Assembly: GCF_020164435.1 (NCBI RefSeq)
Contig: NZ_JAIUDQ010000005.1
Coordinates: 243,344-307,343, forward strand
DNA: 64,000 bases
Reading direction: 5' to 3'
From: Phyllobacterium lublinensis
GTDB taxonomy: Bacteria; Pseudomonadota; Alphaproteobacteria; Rhizobiales; Rhizobiaceae
Shown here: piece by piece, positions 17,857 through 28,603 of the stretch
How the letters are laid out: each line of letters opens with the position of its first letter
Numbering within the stretch: position 1 is the stretch's first letter
Notes under the pieces: model-generated
The model's database searches: none
Told to the model about the DNA's origin: nothing
The model's input: only the letters and a program-made list of their open reading frames with translations
Made by a program: the position numbers and the translations under genes

Positions 17857-18234
17857 CTAACCTGCCAACCGTGCGAGCCATAATCCAAAAAACAGCGCGC
17901 CAATGCTCAAGATGACGCTTGCGAGCACATAAATCAGTGCCAGACCAAGTTCCCCGCGCTGCCAGAGGACGACGACATCGAGTGAAAATGACGAGAATGT
18001 CGTGAAGCCACCCAGTATTCCGACGGCCACGAACAGTCGAAGCTCGGCTGATCCGTCGAAGCGCCTTGCCAGCAGCTCGACAAATAGTCCCATCAGCAGG
18101 CCGCCTATGACATTGACCGCCAGCGTACCGAAAGGGAAGGCTGCGCCCAAAATCCGGGTTGCAAGAATACCGACAAGGTATCGGGCGACTGAGCCGATTG
18201 CTCCTCCGGATGCTACAAGTAATATTGCGTTCAT
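17857..18234 (-). CDS. crcB: Fluoride ion channel CrcB/Fluc
   Basis: This is a 125-residue dual-topology membrane channel that exports fluoride. The family signatures GGAIGSVARYLVG, FPFGTLAVNVIGG and GGFTTFSSFSLDVV are all present, within four membrane segments. A single crcB suggests a homodimer. I looked for the fluoride riboswitch before the start and saw no match. It begins an apparent minus-strand run crcB - pseudouridine synthase - ATP12. Confidence 0.95.
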   Translation of the reverse strand: MNAILLVASGGAIGSVARYLVGILATRILGAAFPFGTLAVNVIGGLLMGLFVELLARRFDGSAELRLFVAVGILGGFTTFSSFSLDVVVLWQRGELGLALIYVLASVILSIGALFFGLWLARLAG

Positions 18235-18432
18235 TTTACATTCAGCTCGGCCAGTTTATTTTGTGAACTCAATTGGTTGAATCATCACGGGACGTTACGC
18301 GGCGTAGAAAAATGTTCCTTGTAGAAACAAGGAACTATCAAGACTTTAGAGCATTGAATATTGCGGTGCACAAGAGTCTGATGCAGAGTCCCTTCTGCGG
18401 CGTGAAGCGGCCCAAGCAAGCGGAGTGGCACA

Positions 18433-20208
18433 GTGTCATTGTTGAACATCTATTGGAAATCGCTCCAATACCTGGGCGCTGAAAAGCGCGCGACCGTGTT
18501 TATCTGCGTGGTCAACATCGCGCTGGCTCTGACGATGCTGTTCGAGCCTTTGCTTATGGGTCTCGTCATCCAGGCAATCGCCGACAAAACCAATATATGG
18601 GTTCCCCTCACCCAGCTGGCTGCCGTTGGCTTGTTCCATATCGGCGCCAATGTGCTCGTTGCAAGAGAGGCAGACCGCCTTGCGCACCGGCGTAAGCTTG
18701 CCGTGCTCACCGAATCCTACAACCGCGTGATCAGCATGCCGCTGTCGTGGCATCATCAGCGCGGAACATCCAATGCGATGCATACGCTTTTGCGCGCGAT
18801 CGAGACCCTGTTCGGTCTTTGGCTTGAATTCATGCGCACCCATCTTGCAACGATGGTGGCCCTGGCCGGTCTGGTTCCCCTGGCACTCGCGCAGGACTGG
18901 CGTCTGGCTTCCGTATTGGCGATACTGGGTGTCGTATATGTTCTGGTGAGCCGCTTTGTAACGGCGAAGACCAAGGATGGCCAGGCGCAGGTCGAGCGCC
19001 ACCACATCACGGCTTTCAGCCATGTGACCGACTCGCTGGGCAATATCTCTGTATTGCAGAGCTATAATCGTATCGATGAAGAAACACGCGCGCTGCAGTC
19101 TTACACGAAGCAGCTGCTTGCCGCTCAATATCCTGTATTGAACTGGTGGGCATTGGCCGCCGGCATCAATCGCATGGCATCAACGATCTCCATCCTCGTG
19201 GTTCTGGCCCTTGGCGCACATTTCGTCATCAAAGGTGAAATGCTGGTCGGGCAAGTCGTGTCCTTCATCGGCTTTGCCGGTCTGCTCATTGGTCGTCTTG
19301 ATCAGCTCAGCGCCTTCGTGAACCAGATTTTCGCGGCCCGCGCCAAGCTTGAAGACTTCTTCGACATGGAGGCGTCGGCTGCCTATGCGGTAGAGCCGAA
19401 GACCGTCCACGATATCGACAATGTCAGCGGCGATGTTGAATTCGAGAATGTTTCCTTCGAGTTCGCCAATTCGACGCAGGGCCTGAAGAACGTCTCGTTC
19501 AAGGCGAAGGCTGGCCAGACGGTCGCCATCGTCGGCCCGACTGGCGCGGGCAAGACTACGCTGATCAACCTGCTGCAGCGCGTCTATGATCCGAAGGAAG
19601 GTCGTATTCTCGTTGACGGCATCGATACACGTACCATCAGCCGCCGTTCGTTGCGCAATGCCATTGCGACGGTGTTCCAGGATGCTGGAATGTTCAACCG
19701 CTCGATCGAGGACAACATCCGCATTGGCCGTCCCAAGGCCAGCGCCGAGGATGTGCTTGCGGCAGCTGAAGCCGCCGATGCAAGCGACTTCATCCTCGCC
19801 AAGTCTGGTGGCTACGGCACAGTCGTGGGCGAGCGTGGTTCGCAGCTTTCCGGCGGTGAGCGCCAACGCGTCGCCATCGCCCGGGCCATTCTGAAGGATG
19901 CACCGATCCTCGTGCTTGACGAAGCCACCAGTGCGCTCGACGTCGAAACCGAAGCTCGCGTTAAGGTTGCGGTTGACAAGCTGTGCCAGAACCGCACGAC
20001 GTTCATCATTGCACACCGTCTTTCCACGGTTCGCGATGCGGATATCGTGCTCTTCATGGATCAGGGCGAGGTGGTCGAGTCCGGCAGCTTCGAGGAACTG
20101 GCCCGCCAGAATGGCCGCTTCACATCGCTGCTCAAGGCGGGTGGCCTGAAGCTCGACGACGATACGGCAAACGTTACGCCCTTCCCGCGCAAGCCGGAAG
20201 CTGCCTGA
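18433..20208 (+). CDS. ndvA: Cyclic beta-(1,2)-glucan exporter, ATP-binding/permease protein
   Basis: This is a 591-residue ABC half-transporter of the NdvA/ChvA/Cgt family, which moves cyclic beta-1,2-glucan across the inner membrane. Six membrane segments come first, with the family hallmarks LSWHHQRGTSNAMHTLLRA and LNWWALAAGINRMAS. The nucleotide-binding domain follows, with Walker A GPTGAGKT, signature LSGGERQR and Walker B ILVLDEATSALD. The GTG start at 18433 has GGAG seven bases before it. Periplasmic cyclic glucan matters for osmoadaptation and host interaction in Rhizobiaceae and Brucella. The glucan synthase gene is not in the window. Confidence 0.93.
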   Translation: MSLLNIYWKSLQYLGAEKRATVFICVVNIALALTMLFEPLLMGLVIQAIADKTNIWVPLTQLAAVGLFHIGANVLVAREADRLAHRRKLAVLTESYNRVISMPLSWHHQRGTSNAMHTLLRAIETLFGLWLEFMRTHLATMVALAGLVPLALAQDWRLASVLAILGVVYVLVSRFVTAKTKDGQAQVERHHITAFSHVTDSLGNISVLQSYNRIDEETRALQSYTKQLLAAQYPVLNWWALAAGINRMASTISILVVLALGAHFVIKGEMLVGQVVSFIGFAGLLIGRLDQLSAFVNQIFAARAKLEDFFDMEASAAYAVEPKTVHDIDNVSGDVEFENVSFEFANSTQGLKNVSFKAKAGQTVAIVGPTGAGKTTLINLLQRVYDPKEGRILVDGIDTRTISRRSLRNAIATVFQDAGMFNRSIEDNIRIGRPKASAEDVLAAAEAADASDFILAKSGGYGTVVGERGSQLSGGERQRVAIARAILKDAPILVLDEATSALDVETEARVKVAVDKLCQNRTTFIIAHRLSTVRDADIVLFMDQGEVVESGSFEELARQNGRFTSLLKAGGLKLDDDTANVTPFPRKPEAA

Positions 20209-20231
20209 TCGGAATTGCGATTAGTTGAGAC

Positions 20232-20258
20232 AAAAGGCCGCTCGCGAGCGGCCTTTTT
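20232..20258 (+). terminator. Rho-independent terminator of ndvA
   Basis: AAAAGGCCGCTCG pairs with CGAGCGGCCTTTT as an almost loopless palindrome ending in a T-run. It starts 24 bases after the ndvA stop and could work in both directions, also closing rarA on the minus strand. Confidence 0.9.
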
Positions 20259-20309
20259 ATTGAGCTTCACGGTTTTCCCATCGCTAGGCCTGCAGTTGCC
20301 TTTCTGCAT

Positions 20310-20422
20310 GGTTCGACAAGCTCACCATGAGGGAAGTTGGCCGATCGCAATGTAATTGCGACATTGCAGGCACTCGGCTCCCTGCGAACTGCGATCTCCC
20401 TCATGTTGAGCTTGTCCAACCA
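20310..20422. repeat. Palindromic intergenic repeat element
   Basis: The outer arms, GGTTCGACAAGCTCACCATG plus AGGGA at 20,310-20,334 and TCCCT plus CATGTTGAGCTTGTCCAACC at 20,396-20,421, are near-perfect inverted repeats. A smaller perfect stem, CGCAAT-GTA-ATTGCG, lies inside at about 20,346-20,360. The outer arm resembles short palindromic elements I recall scattered between genes in Rhizobiales. It lies between the convergent ndvA and rarA genes. Confidence 0.75.
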
Positions 20423-20482
20423 CGCACGGCATCATTGCAATTAGCGTCAGCTCGATATTCAACCTCGTCGGGCCCGAGCGAG

Positions 20483-21808
20483 CTATCCCTCTCCCCGTTC
20501 CCGGCGAAGCTTGTTCCAGTAATCGATGCGCTTGCGTATTTCCCGCTCGAAACCACGATCCGGCGGGTTGTAAAAAGTCTGGCGACCAAGTGCTTCGGGG
20601 AAATAGTTCTGGCCGGAAAATGCATCCGGCTCGTCGTGGTCGTAGGCATAGCCGCTTCCGTAGCCCTCGCCCTTCATGAGCTTTGTCGGGGCGTTGAGGA
20701 TATGCTTGGGCGGTACGAGTGAACCATTTTGTTTCGCAGTCTGCATCGCCGCCTTGTATGCCGTATAGACGGCATTGGATTTGGGCGCCGTCGCGAGATA
20801 AACGCAGGCCTGTGCCAGCGCCAGCTCGCCCTCTGGCGAGCCGAGATAGTCATACGCATCCTTGGCGGCATTGCAGATCACAAGGGCCTGCGGGTCTGCC
20901 AGGCCAATATCCTCGCTTGCCATGCGCACCATGCGCCGGCCGATATAAAGCGGATCCTCTCCGGCGTCGAACATCCGACAAAGATAATAGAGTGCGGCGT
21001 CCGGATCGGAACCGCGCACGGACTTGTGCAGGGCCGAGATCAGATTGTAGTGGCCGTCCTGGCCCTTATCATATACCGGCGCTCTTCGCTGGACGATCTG
21101 CTGTACCCGTTCCGCATCGAAGACCTCGCCATCGCGAGCCGCACGCCATACTTCTTCCGCCAGCGTCAGAATGGCACGTCCGTCTCCGTCAGCCATCCGT
21201 ACAAGGCTGGCGCGTGCCTCCTCGGTTAGCGGCAACGCCTTTCCCTCATGGCTTTCTGCGCGCTCCATCAGAGCCTTCAGGCTGGCTTCCTCGTGGGGAT
21301 GGAACACAAGGACGCGCGCCCGCGACAAGAGAGCGGCGTTGAGTTCAAAGGACGGGTTCTCAGTCGTTGCGCCGACAAGAACGATGGTACCGTCCTCCAT
21401 CACCGGTAGAAATGAATCCTGCTGTGCCCGATTGAAGCGATGAATTTCGTCGACGAACAATAATGTCTGGCGACCGGACATCTTGCGTGCCCGGGCCATC
21501 TCGAAGACTTTCTTGAGGTCAGCGACACCGGAAAAGATCGCAGAAATCTGCTCAAACGCCAGGTTGGTTTCGTTGGCAAGGAGCCGCGCCACCGTGGTTT
21601 TTCCCGTTCCCGGCGGTCCCCAGAAGATCATGGAGCCGAGCGAACCGGCGTCGATCATGCGGGTCAACGCGCCTTCCTCGCCGGTCAGGTGTTCCTGTCC
21701 CGTGACGTCTTTAAGCGTCCTTGGCCGCAAACGATCCGCCAGTGGCCGGCTTCTATCCGTTGCCGGATCGTCATTGACCGAAAACAAATCCGCCATGCTC
21801 TTATCCAT
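20483..21808 (-). CDS. rarA: Replication-associated recombination protein A (AAA ATPase)
   Basis: This is a 441-residue clamp-loader-like AAA+ ATPase (RarA/MgsA, eukaryotic WRNIP1), acting at stalled replication forks. The sequence has RPLADRLRPRTLKDVTGQEHL, Walker A WGPPGTGKTTVARLLA, Walker B LLFVDEIHRFNRAQQD and sensor GATTENPSF. The C-terminal tetramerisation region has SEDIGLADPQAL, NAVYTAYKAA and YFPEALGRQTFYNP. Start codons at 21808 and 21796 are both possible. It lies 145 bases downstream of the Do-type protease gene on the same strand. Confidence 0.95.
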   Translation of the reverse strand: MDKSMADLFSVNDDPATDRSRPLADRLRPRTLKDVTGQEHLTGEEGALTRMIDAGSLGSMIFWGPPGTGKTTVARLLANETNLAFEQISAIFSGVADLKKVFEMARARKMSGRQTLLFVDEIHRFNRAQQDSFLPVMEDGTIVLVGATTENPSFELNAALLSRARVLVFHPHEEASLKALMERAESHEGKALPLTEEARASLVRMADGDGRAILTLAEEVWRAARDGEVFDAERVQQIVQRRAPVYDKGQDGHYNLISALHKSVRGSDPDAALYYLCRMFDAGEDPLYIGRRMVRMASEDIGLADPQALVICNAAKDAYDYLGSPEGELALAQACVYLATAPKSNAVYTAYKAAMQTAKQNGSLVPPKHILNAPTKLMKGEGYGSGYAYDHDEPDAFSGQNYFPEALGRQTFYNPPDRGFEREIRKRIDYWNKLRRERGEG

Positions 21809-21953
21809 GTCCTGTTCAAGGCTGTATTCAGATTCGCGATCATGGCGCGGCGAAAGCGGCGTTTCTCGAGAACCGGAGCGAAGTGTCTAACCTGGTCCGG
21901 ATTGGAGAAGAACGCCGTTTGCAAACCGCCACAACGCCAATATCCGCATAGCC

Positions 21954-23378
<1,425 letters not shown>

Positions 23379-23561
23379 ATCAATCTCCGATACGTGGTGA
23401 ATCAGTCAAACTGTCTCGACCAATGTGGTGATTTCCTGGGGAGATACCAGCGAAGAAACAAAGCAAATTTGAGACAATTGTGTTCCGTACGCCCCACGCC
23501 CGGTTCAGCTTTTTGATTACAGCAATATGGCGTATGAATCACTGCGATGCGGAGGACCGGG

Positions 23562-24365
23562 ATGACGTCGAGCGGCTTCAGAATTTATCCCTGCGACGTC
23601 GCCGGTATCGAGGTCGTCGAGGCGGCAACGGATCATGTGTTTCCGCGCCATTGGCATGAGCAGTATGGAATTGGCGTCGTCTATCGAGGAGCACAGAAAT
23701 CGCTGAGCGGCCGCGGCATGGTGGAGGCCGGACCCGGTCACGTCATCACGGTCAATCCGGGCGAAGTGCACGACGGCGTGCCCATAGGCGATGCCGGTCG
23801 TTCGTGGCGGATGCTTTATTTCGATCCGGCAATCATAGGCAACAGCGACGCGGAGGACGGGAAAGCTGCCCGTGAGTTTCCCCTGCCCGTGCTCGTAGAC
23901 CCACGAGTCGTAGCGTGGTTCCAGCGATTGTTCCTTGCGCTGACCGATCGGCGCACGCCAGCATCTGCCCTTGAGCGCGAGGAACTCCTATTGCAATTGC
24001 TCGACAGCCTCGTCCTTGGGCGTTCGGAAAGCCCGTCAATCGATCCAGCATCAACGGCAGTCCGCGAGGCGCTCACCATGATCGACGATGATCCGACGGC
24101 TACTCACACACTCGCCGACCTCTCCGGGAGGAGCGGCATGAGCCAGTTCCAGATTGTCAGGGGCATTGCCAAGGCAACCGGGCTTACCCCTCATGCCTAT
24201 CTCATGCAACGGCGTATTGACCTTGCCCGCCGTCTGATTGCCGGCGGTACTGCGCTGGCCGATGCCGCGGCAGCAAGCGGGTTCGCCGACCAGAGTCATA
24301 TGACCCGCCTGTTCATTCGCAAATTCGGGGTTTCACCGGGCTCCTACGCCACCGCGGTGACCTAG
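23562..24365 (+). CDS. AraC-family regulator with N-terminal cupin, next to LysE exporter
   Basis: The product has 267 residues from the ATG at 23562, which has GGAGG six bases before it. The N-terminal cupin has VFPRHWHEQYGIGVVYRGAQ and PGHVITVNPGEVHDG, and the C-terminal HTH pair ends in GFADQSHMTRLFIRKFGVSPG. It precedes a LysE-type exporter by about 150 bases on the same strand, which suggests that it senses a metabolite exported by that protein. The sequence parallels the regulator at 3,668, so the two are probably paralogues. Confidence 0.9.
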   Translation: MTSSGFRIYPCDVAGIEVVEAATDHVFPRHWHEQYGIGVVYRGAQKSLSGRGMVEAGPGHVITVNPGEVHDGVPIGDAGRSWRMLYFDPAIIGNSDAEDGKAAREFPLPVLVDPRVVAWFQRLFLALTDRRTPASALEREELLLQLLDSLVLGRSESPSIDPASTAVREALTMIDDDPTATHTLADLSGRSGMSQFQIVRGIAKATGLTPHAYLMQRRIDLARRLIAGGTALADAAAASGFADQSHMTRLFIRKFGVSPGSYATAVT

Positions 24366-24517
24366 AGCAAGTTTTGTCTATTTGGGGCCAATTCTGCTTC
24401 ACGAATGGCAATCCACGAGAAAGGTGGCGAGCACATCTTACCTGCAATCCTGTTCAAGACGGACTGCTACCCGCCGGATTAGATATGCTCGTCAACAATC
24501 CGAGCGGGAGAATTGCT

Positions 24518-25129
24518 GTGGGAATCGAGTTTCTGATTACATCTTTCATTATCGTTGTCTCACCCGGAACGGGCGTGGTTTATACGCTCGCAACCGGGCT
24601 TGCTCGCGGTGGTCGCGCCAGTATTGCCGCAGCATTTGGTTGCACTATCGGAATTGTACCGCACATTGCGGCCGCCATTGGTGGTTTGGCAGCGATCCTG
24701 CATGCCAGCGCCCTCGCCTTTCACACGTTCAAATATGTCGGCGTCGCCTATTTGCTCTATATGGCTTGGAATGCGCTGCGCGAAAAGGGTTCGCTCAATA
24801 TCGAGAAAAAGGCCGAAGCGGGTTCAACGGCGCGGGTCGCCATGACGGCCATCCTGATCAATGTCCTCAATCCAAAGCTTTCGATTTTCTTTCTGGCGTT
24901 CCTGCCGCAGTTCATCGACCCCGGCGAACCGCATCCGGTCTCGCGCATGCTCACGTTGAGCAGCGTTTTCATGCTGATGACGTTCATCGTATTCGTGGGT
25001 TATGGCTTGTTCGCTGCCTCTGTTCGCGATCAGGTCGTCGCGCGTCCACGCATCCTGACATGGATGCGCCGCAGTTTTGCCGCCGCATTCATGGCGCTTG
25101 GAGTAAAGCTGGCGCTGGCCGACCGTTGA
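24518..25129 (+). CDS. LysE/RhtB-family amino-acid exporter
   Basis: The product is about 203 residues from the GTG at 24518, which has GGGAG seven bases before it and gives the family N-terminus GIEFLITSFIIVVSPGTGVVY. Other family features are TLATGLARGGRASIAAAFGC and the mid-protein NPKLSIFFLAFLPQFI. Six membrane segments are visible. It would export amino acids or related metabolites; the substrate is unknown. An ATG at 24484 in the same frame would add 11 residues. Confidence 0.9.
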   Translation: MGIEFLITSFIIVVSPGTGVVYTLATGLARGGRASIAAAFGCTIGIVPHIAAAIGGLAAILHASALAFHTFKYVGVAYLLYMAWNALREKGSLNIEKKAEAGSTARVAMTAILINVLNPKLSIFFLAFLPQFIDPGEPHPVSRMLTLSSVFMLMTFIVFVGYGLFAASVRDQVVARPRILTWMRRSFAAAFMALGVKLALADR

Positions 25130-25169
25130 TGAACGACCGGCGCCGATACCGCTTCCACTGAAACGGAAA

Positions 25170-25706
25170 TTATCGCGCGGCTGACAGCACTTTCTGACAA
25201 CCGGCCGAGAGGCGGCTCATATTCTGGCGCAGGCATGCAATGCCCCGCCCGCCACCGAGCGCGACCGACTTGCAGAATGCACGGAAATCGGGGCCGCAGG
25301 CCTCTCGAGCAATGGCCATTTCCTCGCGCGGCGTGAACGAAGGTGCTGCGGCGGGTGCAGCAGCGGCAGGCGCGGCCGTCGTTGCTGCTGGTGCTGACTT
25401 GCCCGAGCCGATGGCACTGAGCGCCTGCTGGCATCCGGATGACAGCGACGAGCTATGCTGTTGAAGACAGGTGAGCGCCGCCTGACCACCCGGCTGAACA
25501 CCGGAACATTGCGCCATGACGTCGTTCCGGCAGGCAGACTTGATTGCGTTTTGCTGGGCCGCCGTTGGCTGCTGCGCAAGCGCGGTGCCTGCAAAAAGGC
25601 CTATGATGCAGGCGGCCGACAATATGTTTCTCGCCCGGATGCCGGTCCGTCGTCTTGGCAACGCATCATTGGTTGCACTCGCCGCATTTGGATCGTTGCT
25701 GGTCAT
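25170..25706 (-). CDS. Secreted protein with two four-cysteine repeats (Cys-rich GLG1-like)
   Basis: This is a 178-residue protein with a strong AAGGAGG ribosome site. An N-terminal hydrophobic signal (NILSAACIIGLFAGTALAQQ) is followed by two modules of four cysteines each, at residues 59, 67, 80, 92 and at 137, 145, 158, 170. The spacing C-x7-C-x12-C-x11-C is exactly the same in both, with shared text such as LSSGCQQALS and LSAGCQKVLS. An Ala/Pro linker joins them. The pattern recalls the cysteine-rich GLG1 repeat of eukaryotic Golgi proteins, known also in rhizobial secreted proteins. It lies near rplQ but beyond its terminator. The function is unknown. Confidence 0.8.
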   Translation of the reverse strand: MTSNDPNAASATNDALPRRRTGIRARNILSAACIIGLFAGTALAQQPTAAQQNAIKSACRNDVMAQCSGVQPGGQAALTCLQQHSSSLSSGCQQALSAIGSGKSAPAATTAAPAAAAPAAAPSFTPREEMAIAREACGPDFRAFCKSVALGGGRGIACLRQNMSRLSAGCQKVLSAAR

Positions 25707-25830
25707 CGGAACCCTCCTTCGGAATTGTGATCCCGGCCAAAGGCTGACAAGCTAATTGAATAATTCAAGTACGTAACGGTTACGCCGGGTGTGCAGCAAC
25801 AGGATCTGCACCAATACCGGCTCAAGCACG

Positions 25831-25854
25831 AAAAGGGGGCGCGAGCCCCCTTTT
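25831..25854. terminator. Terminator closing the ribosomal superoperon after rplQ
   Basis: AAAAGGGGGC-GCGA-GCCCCCTTTT is a perfect ten-base stem with a GCGA loop and a T-run on both sides. It lies just beyond the rplQ stop and can act in either direction. Confidence 0.9.
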
Positions 25855-25881
25855 CGATTCATGCCAGGTCCGAAGCGTTGC

Positions 25882-26310
25882 TTACGCTGCTTCGGCTTCG
25901 TTCGCCTGTTCGGCAGCAACGCGGGCGAGATCCTTCGAACCCTTGGCGCTGGTGTCGCGATCGACAAATTCGACAACTGCGAGCGGTGCATTGTCACCGG
26001 TGCGGAAGCCTGCCTTCATGATGCGGATGTAGCCGCCATTGCGCTGGCCGTAGCGCGGAGCAAGCGTGTCGAACAGCTTGGCAACGAGCTTGGCGTCGCG
26101 AATGGCCGAAATGGCCTGACGACGGGCGTGCAGATCACCGCGCTTGCCGAGCGTGACAAGCTTCTCAACGATGGGGCGAATTTCCTTGGCCTTGGGCAGC
26201 GTTGTCACGATCTGCTCATGCTCGATCAACGATGCAGCCATATTGGCAAACATCGCCTTGCGATGGCTGGCAGTCCGGTTAAGCTTGCGGCCTGAATTAC
26301 CGTGGCGCAT
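25882..26310 (-). CDS. rplQ: 50S ribosomal protein L17
   Basis: This protein has 142 residues and lies near the polypeptide exit tunnel. It starts [20 protein letters not shown], the family signature, and includes [18 protein letters not shown]. The C-terminus has an acidic, alanine-rich extension ([13 protein letters not shown]) longer than in E. coli, as in other alphaproteobacteria. It is the last gene of the alpha cluster, before the terminator at 25,831. Confidence 0.98.
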   Translation of the reverse strand: MRHGNSGRKLNRTASHRKAMFANMAASLIEHEQIVTTLPKAKEIRPIVEKLVTLGKRGDLHARRQAISAIRDAKLVAKLFDTLAPRYGQRNGGYIRIMKAGFRTGDNAPLAVVEFVDRDTSAKGSKDLARVAAEQANEAEAA

Positions 26311-26381
26311 GAGCCTTCTCCTTCAATTTCTCTTTTTCGGGCTCACGGCCCGGGCTTGTGTTTCGGGCAAAGCCCGGGTTC

Positions 26382-27395
26382 TTAATACTGGTCTTCGTAA
26401 CGCTTCGCGAGATCTTCGATGTTCTCCGGCGGCCATGAAGGAACTTCCATACCGAGATGGAGACCCATGGAAGCCAGTACTTCCTTGATTTCGTTTAGCG
26501 ACTTGCGACCGAAGTTCGGCGTACGCAGCATTTCTGCTTCCGTCTTCTGAATGAGATCGCCAATGTAGACGATGTTATCATTCTTCAGGCAGTTTGCCGA
26601 ACGCACCGAGAGTTCGAGTTCATCGACCTTCTTGAGCAGGGCCGGATTGAACGCAAGTTCAGTGACCTGTTCCTGCTGAACTTCCTTCTGCGGCTCGTCG
26701 AAGTTGACGAAGATCGCGAGCTGGTCCTGAAGAATGCGTGCTGCATAGGCAACCGCATCTTCTCCGGAGATCGAACCGTCGGTCTCGATCTGCAGGATCA
26801 ACTTGTCATAATCGAGAACCTGACCTTCACGGGTGTTTTCGATCTTGTAGGAAACCTTGCGGACGGGCGAGTAGAGGCTGTCGACCGGGATCAGGCCGAT
26901 CGGAGCATCTTCCGCACGGTTGCGGTCAGCCGGAACGTAGCCCTTGCCGGTGTTGACAGTGAATTCCATGCGGATTTCAGCGCCTTCGTCGAGCGTGCAG
27001 ATCACGTGTTCCGGATTGAGGATTTCGATATCGCCAACCGTCTGGATGTCGCCAGCCGTAACAACGCCTGGGCCTTCCTTGCGGACGACCATGCGCTTGG
27101 GACCGTCGCTTTCCATATGGATCGCGATTTCCTTGATGTTGAGGACAATGTCCGTCACATCTTCCCGCACGCCCGGGATCGACGAGAATTCATGCAGAAC
27201 GCCGTCGATCTGTACCGCCGTCACGGCAGCGCCGCGCAGCGAAGACAGGAGCACACGGCGCAAGGCATTGCCGAGCGTCAAGCCGTAACCGCGTTCCAGC
27301 GGTTCGGCGACGACCGTAGCCTTCGTCTTCGAGCCGGAGGTCTGAAACTCGACCTTGTTCGGCTTGATCAATTCTTGCCAGTTCTTCTGGATCAT
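26382..27395 (-). CDS. rpoA: RNA polymerase alpha subunit
   Basis: The alpha subunit has 337 residues and nucleates RNA polymerase assembly. The N-terminal domain has [31 protein letters not shown]. The C-terminal domain, which binds UP elements and activators, has [21 protein letters not shown] and [19 protein letters not shown]. It lies between rpsK and rplQ. A CCCGGGCTT/AAGCCCGGG hairpin occupies the gap to rplQ (26,349-26,378). Confidence 0.99.
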   Translation of the reverse strand: MIQKNWQELIKPNKVEFQTSGSKTKATVVAEPLERGYGLTLGNALRRVLLSSLRGAAVTAVQIDGVLHEFSSIPGVREDVTDIVLNIKEIAIHMESDGPKRMVVRKEGPGVVTAGDIQTVGDIEILNPEHVICTLDEGAEIRMEFTVNTGKGYVPADRNRAEDAPIGLIPVDSLYSPVRKVSYKIENTREGQVLDYDKLILQIETDGSISGEDAVAYAARILQDQLAIFVNFDEPQKEVQQEQVTELAFNPALLKKVDELELSVRSANCLKNDNIVYIGDLIQKTEAEMLRTPNFGRKSLNEIKEVLASMGLHLGMEVPSWPPENIEDLAKRYEDQY

Positions 27396-27505
27396 TTAAT
27401 TTTTCCCTATCCTTGCCTTTACCACCATCCAATCGTGGCATTGAGGCGTGGAAACCGCAGAGGAGCTGAAAATCAGCTCATGCGGCCAAATCGTGTCGCA
27501 AAAGA

Positions 27506-27895
27506 TTAGACGCGGCGACGCTTGCGCGGACGGCAGCCATTGTGCGGGATCGGCGTTACATCGCGGATCGACGTAATCGTGAAACCGGCAGCCTGGAGTG
27601 CACGAAGAGCCGATTCACGGCCGGAGCCTGGCCCGCAAACTTCTACTTCCAGCGAACGCATGCCATGTTCCTGTGCCTTCTTGGCACAGTCTTCCGCAGC
27701 CATCTGTGCAGCGAATGGCGTGGATTTACGTGAACCCTTGAAACCCTGCGCACCGGCGGAAGACCAGGCAATCGCATTGCCCTGAGCGTCCGTGATGGTG
27801 ATCATCGTATTGTTGAATGTCGAATTAACGTGAGCAACGCCCGACGAAATATTCTTGCGCTCGCGACGGCGAACGCGCGTGGCTTCCTTGGCCAT
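27506..27895 (-). CDS. rpsK: 30S ribosomal protein S11
   Basis: This platform protein of the small subunit has 129 residues. It contains [22 protein letters not shown] and ends in the conserved [18 protein letters not shown]. It lies between rpsM and rpoA, its standard place in the alpha cluster. Confidence 0.99.
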   Translation of the reverse strand: MAKEATRVRRRERKNISSGVAHVNSTFNNTMITITDAQGNAIAWSSAGAQGFKGSRKSTPFAAQMAAEDCAKKAQEHGMRSLEVEVCGPGSGRESALRALQAAGFTITSIRDVTPIPHNGCRPRKRRRV

Positions 27896-28025
27896 GGTAG
27901 TCCTTTCAATTGATCTCGACGCCTCCGTATTTCCAGAGGCTCCACCGTGGTTTCAGTTAAAGTGCGAAACCAGCACTGTCTCTGCCCGAAGCAGAACCGG
28001 CGCAGCGGACCGCGCCGGAAGGAAC

Positions 28026-28394
28026 TTACTTCTTCTTGCCGGCAATCGCCTTGGCAGGACCCTTGCGGGTGCGCGCATTGGTATGCGTGCGCTGTCCACG
28101 AACCGGCAGCGAGCGGCGATGACGCAGACCGCGGTAGCAGCCCAGATCCATCAGACGCTTGATGTTCATCGAAACTTCACGGCGCAGATCACCTTCAACC
28201 TGGTAATCGCGATCGATCGTTTCACGAATCTGCAACACTTCCGCATCGGTCAACTGATTGACGCGACGCTCTGCAGGAATGCCGACCTTCTGGACGATTT
28301 CCTGAGCAAACTTTTGACCAATCCCGTGAATGTACTGAAGCGCAATGACAACGCGCTTGTTCGTCGGGATGTTGACGCCAGCGATACGAGCCAC
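28026..28394 (-). CDS. rpsM: 30S ribosomal protein S13
   Basis: This head protein of the small subunit contacts tRNA and L5 and has 122 residues. The start is the GTG at 28392-28394, seven bases after AAGGAG, giving [20 protein letters not shown]; the 13 codons further upstream are not conserved. The basic tail [20 protein letters not shown] is complete. Confidence 0.98.
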   Translation of the reverse strand: MARIAGVNIPTNKRVVIALQYIHGIGQKFAQEIVQKVGIPAERRVNQLTDAEVLQIRETIDRDYQVEGDLRREVSMNIKRLMDLGCYRGLRHRRSLPVRGQRTHTNARTRKGPAKAIAGKKK

Positions 28395-28603
28395 GTCTGT
28401 TCTCCTTGTTAACCGGCAGAGCTGGAGTGCCAACGCGGCAGCCAGATGACGGGATGAAAATTATATTCGGGACAAACACAAACGATCAGCCCCGAACCTG
28501 CTTTACCGGATCGGCGCCGACCGCTTCATAATCCAAGCGAATTTGCGCCGTACTTGAAGGAATCGCTGCAAAAAGTCAACTCCCTCGATGAAATTTGTCA
28601 GAG

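Noticed and set aside
18235..18300. Fluoride riboswitch ahead of crcB
   Set aside because: I looked for the conserved GGCGATGG-type core before crcB and saw none.
18273..18482. 69-residue frame before ndvA
   Set aside because: It overlaps the well-supported ndvA start by 50 bases and has no recognisable feature.
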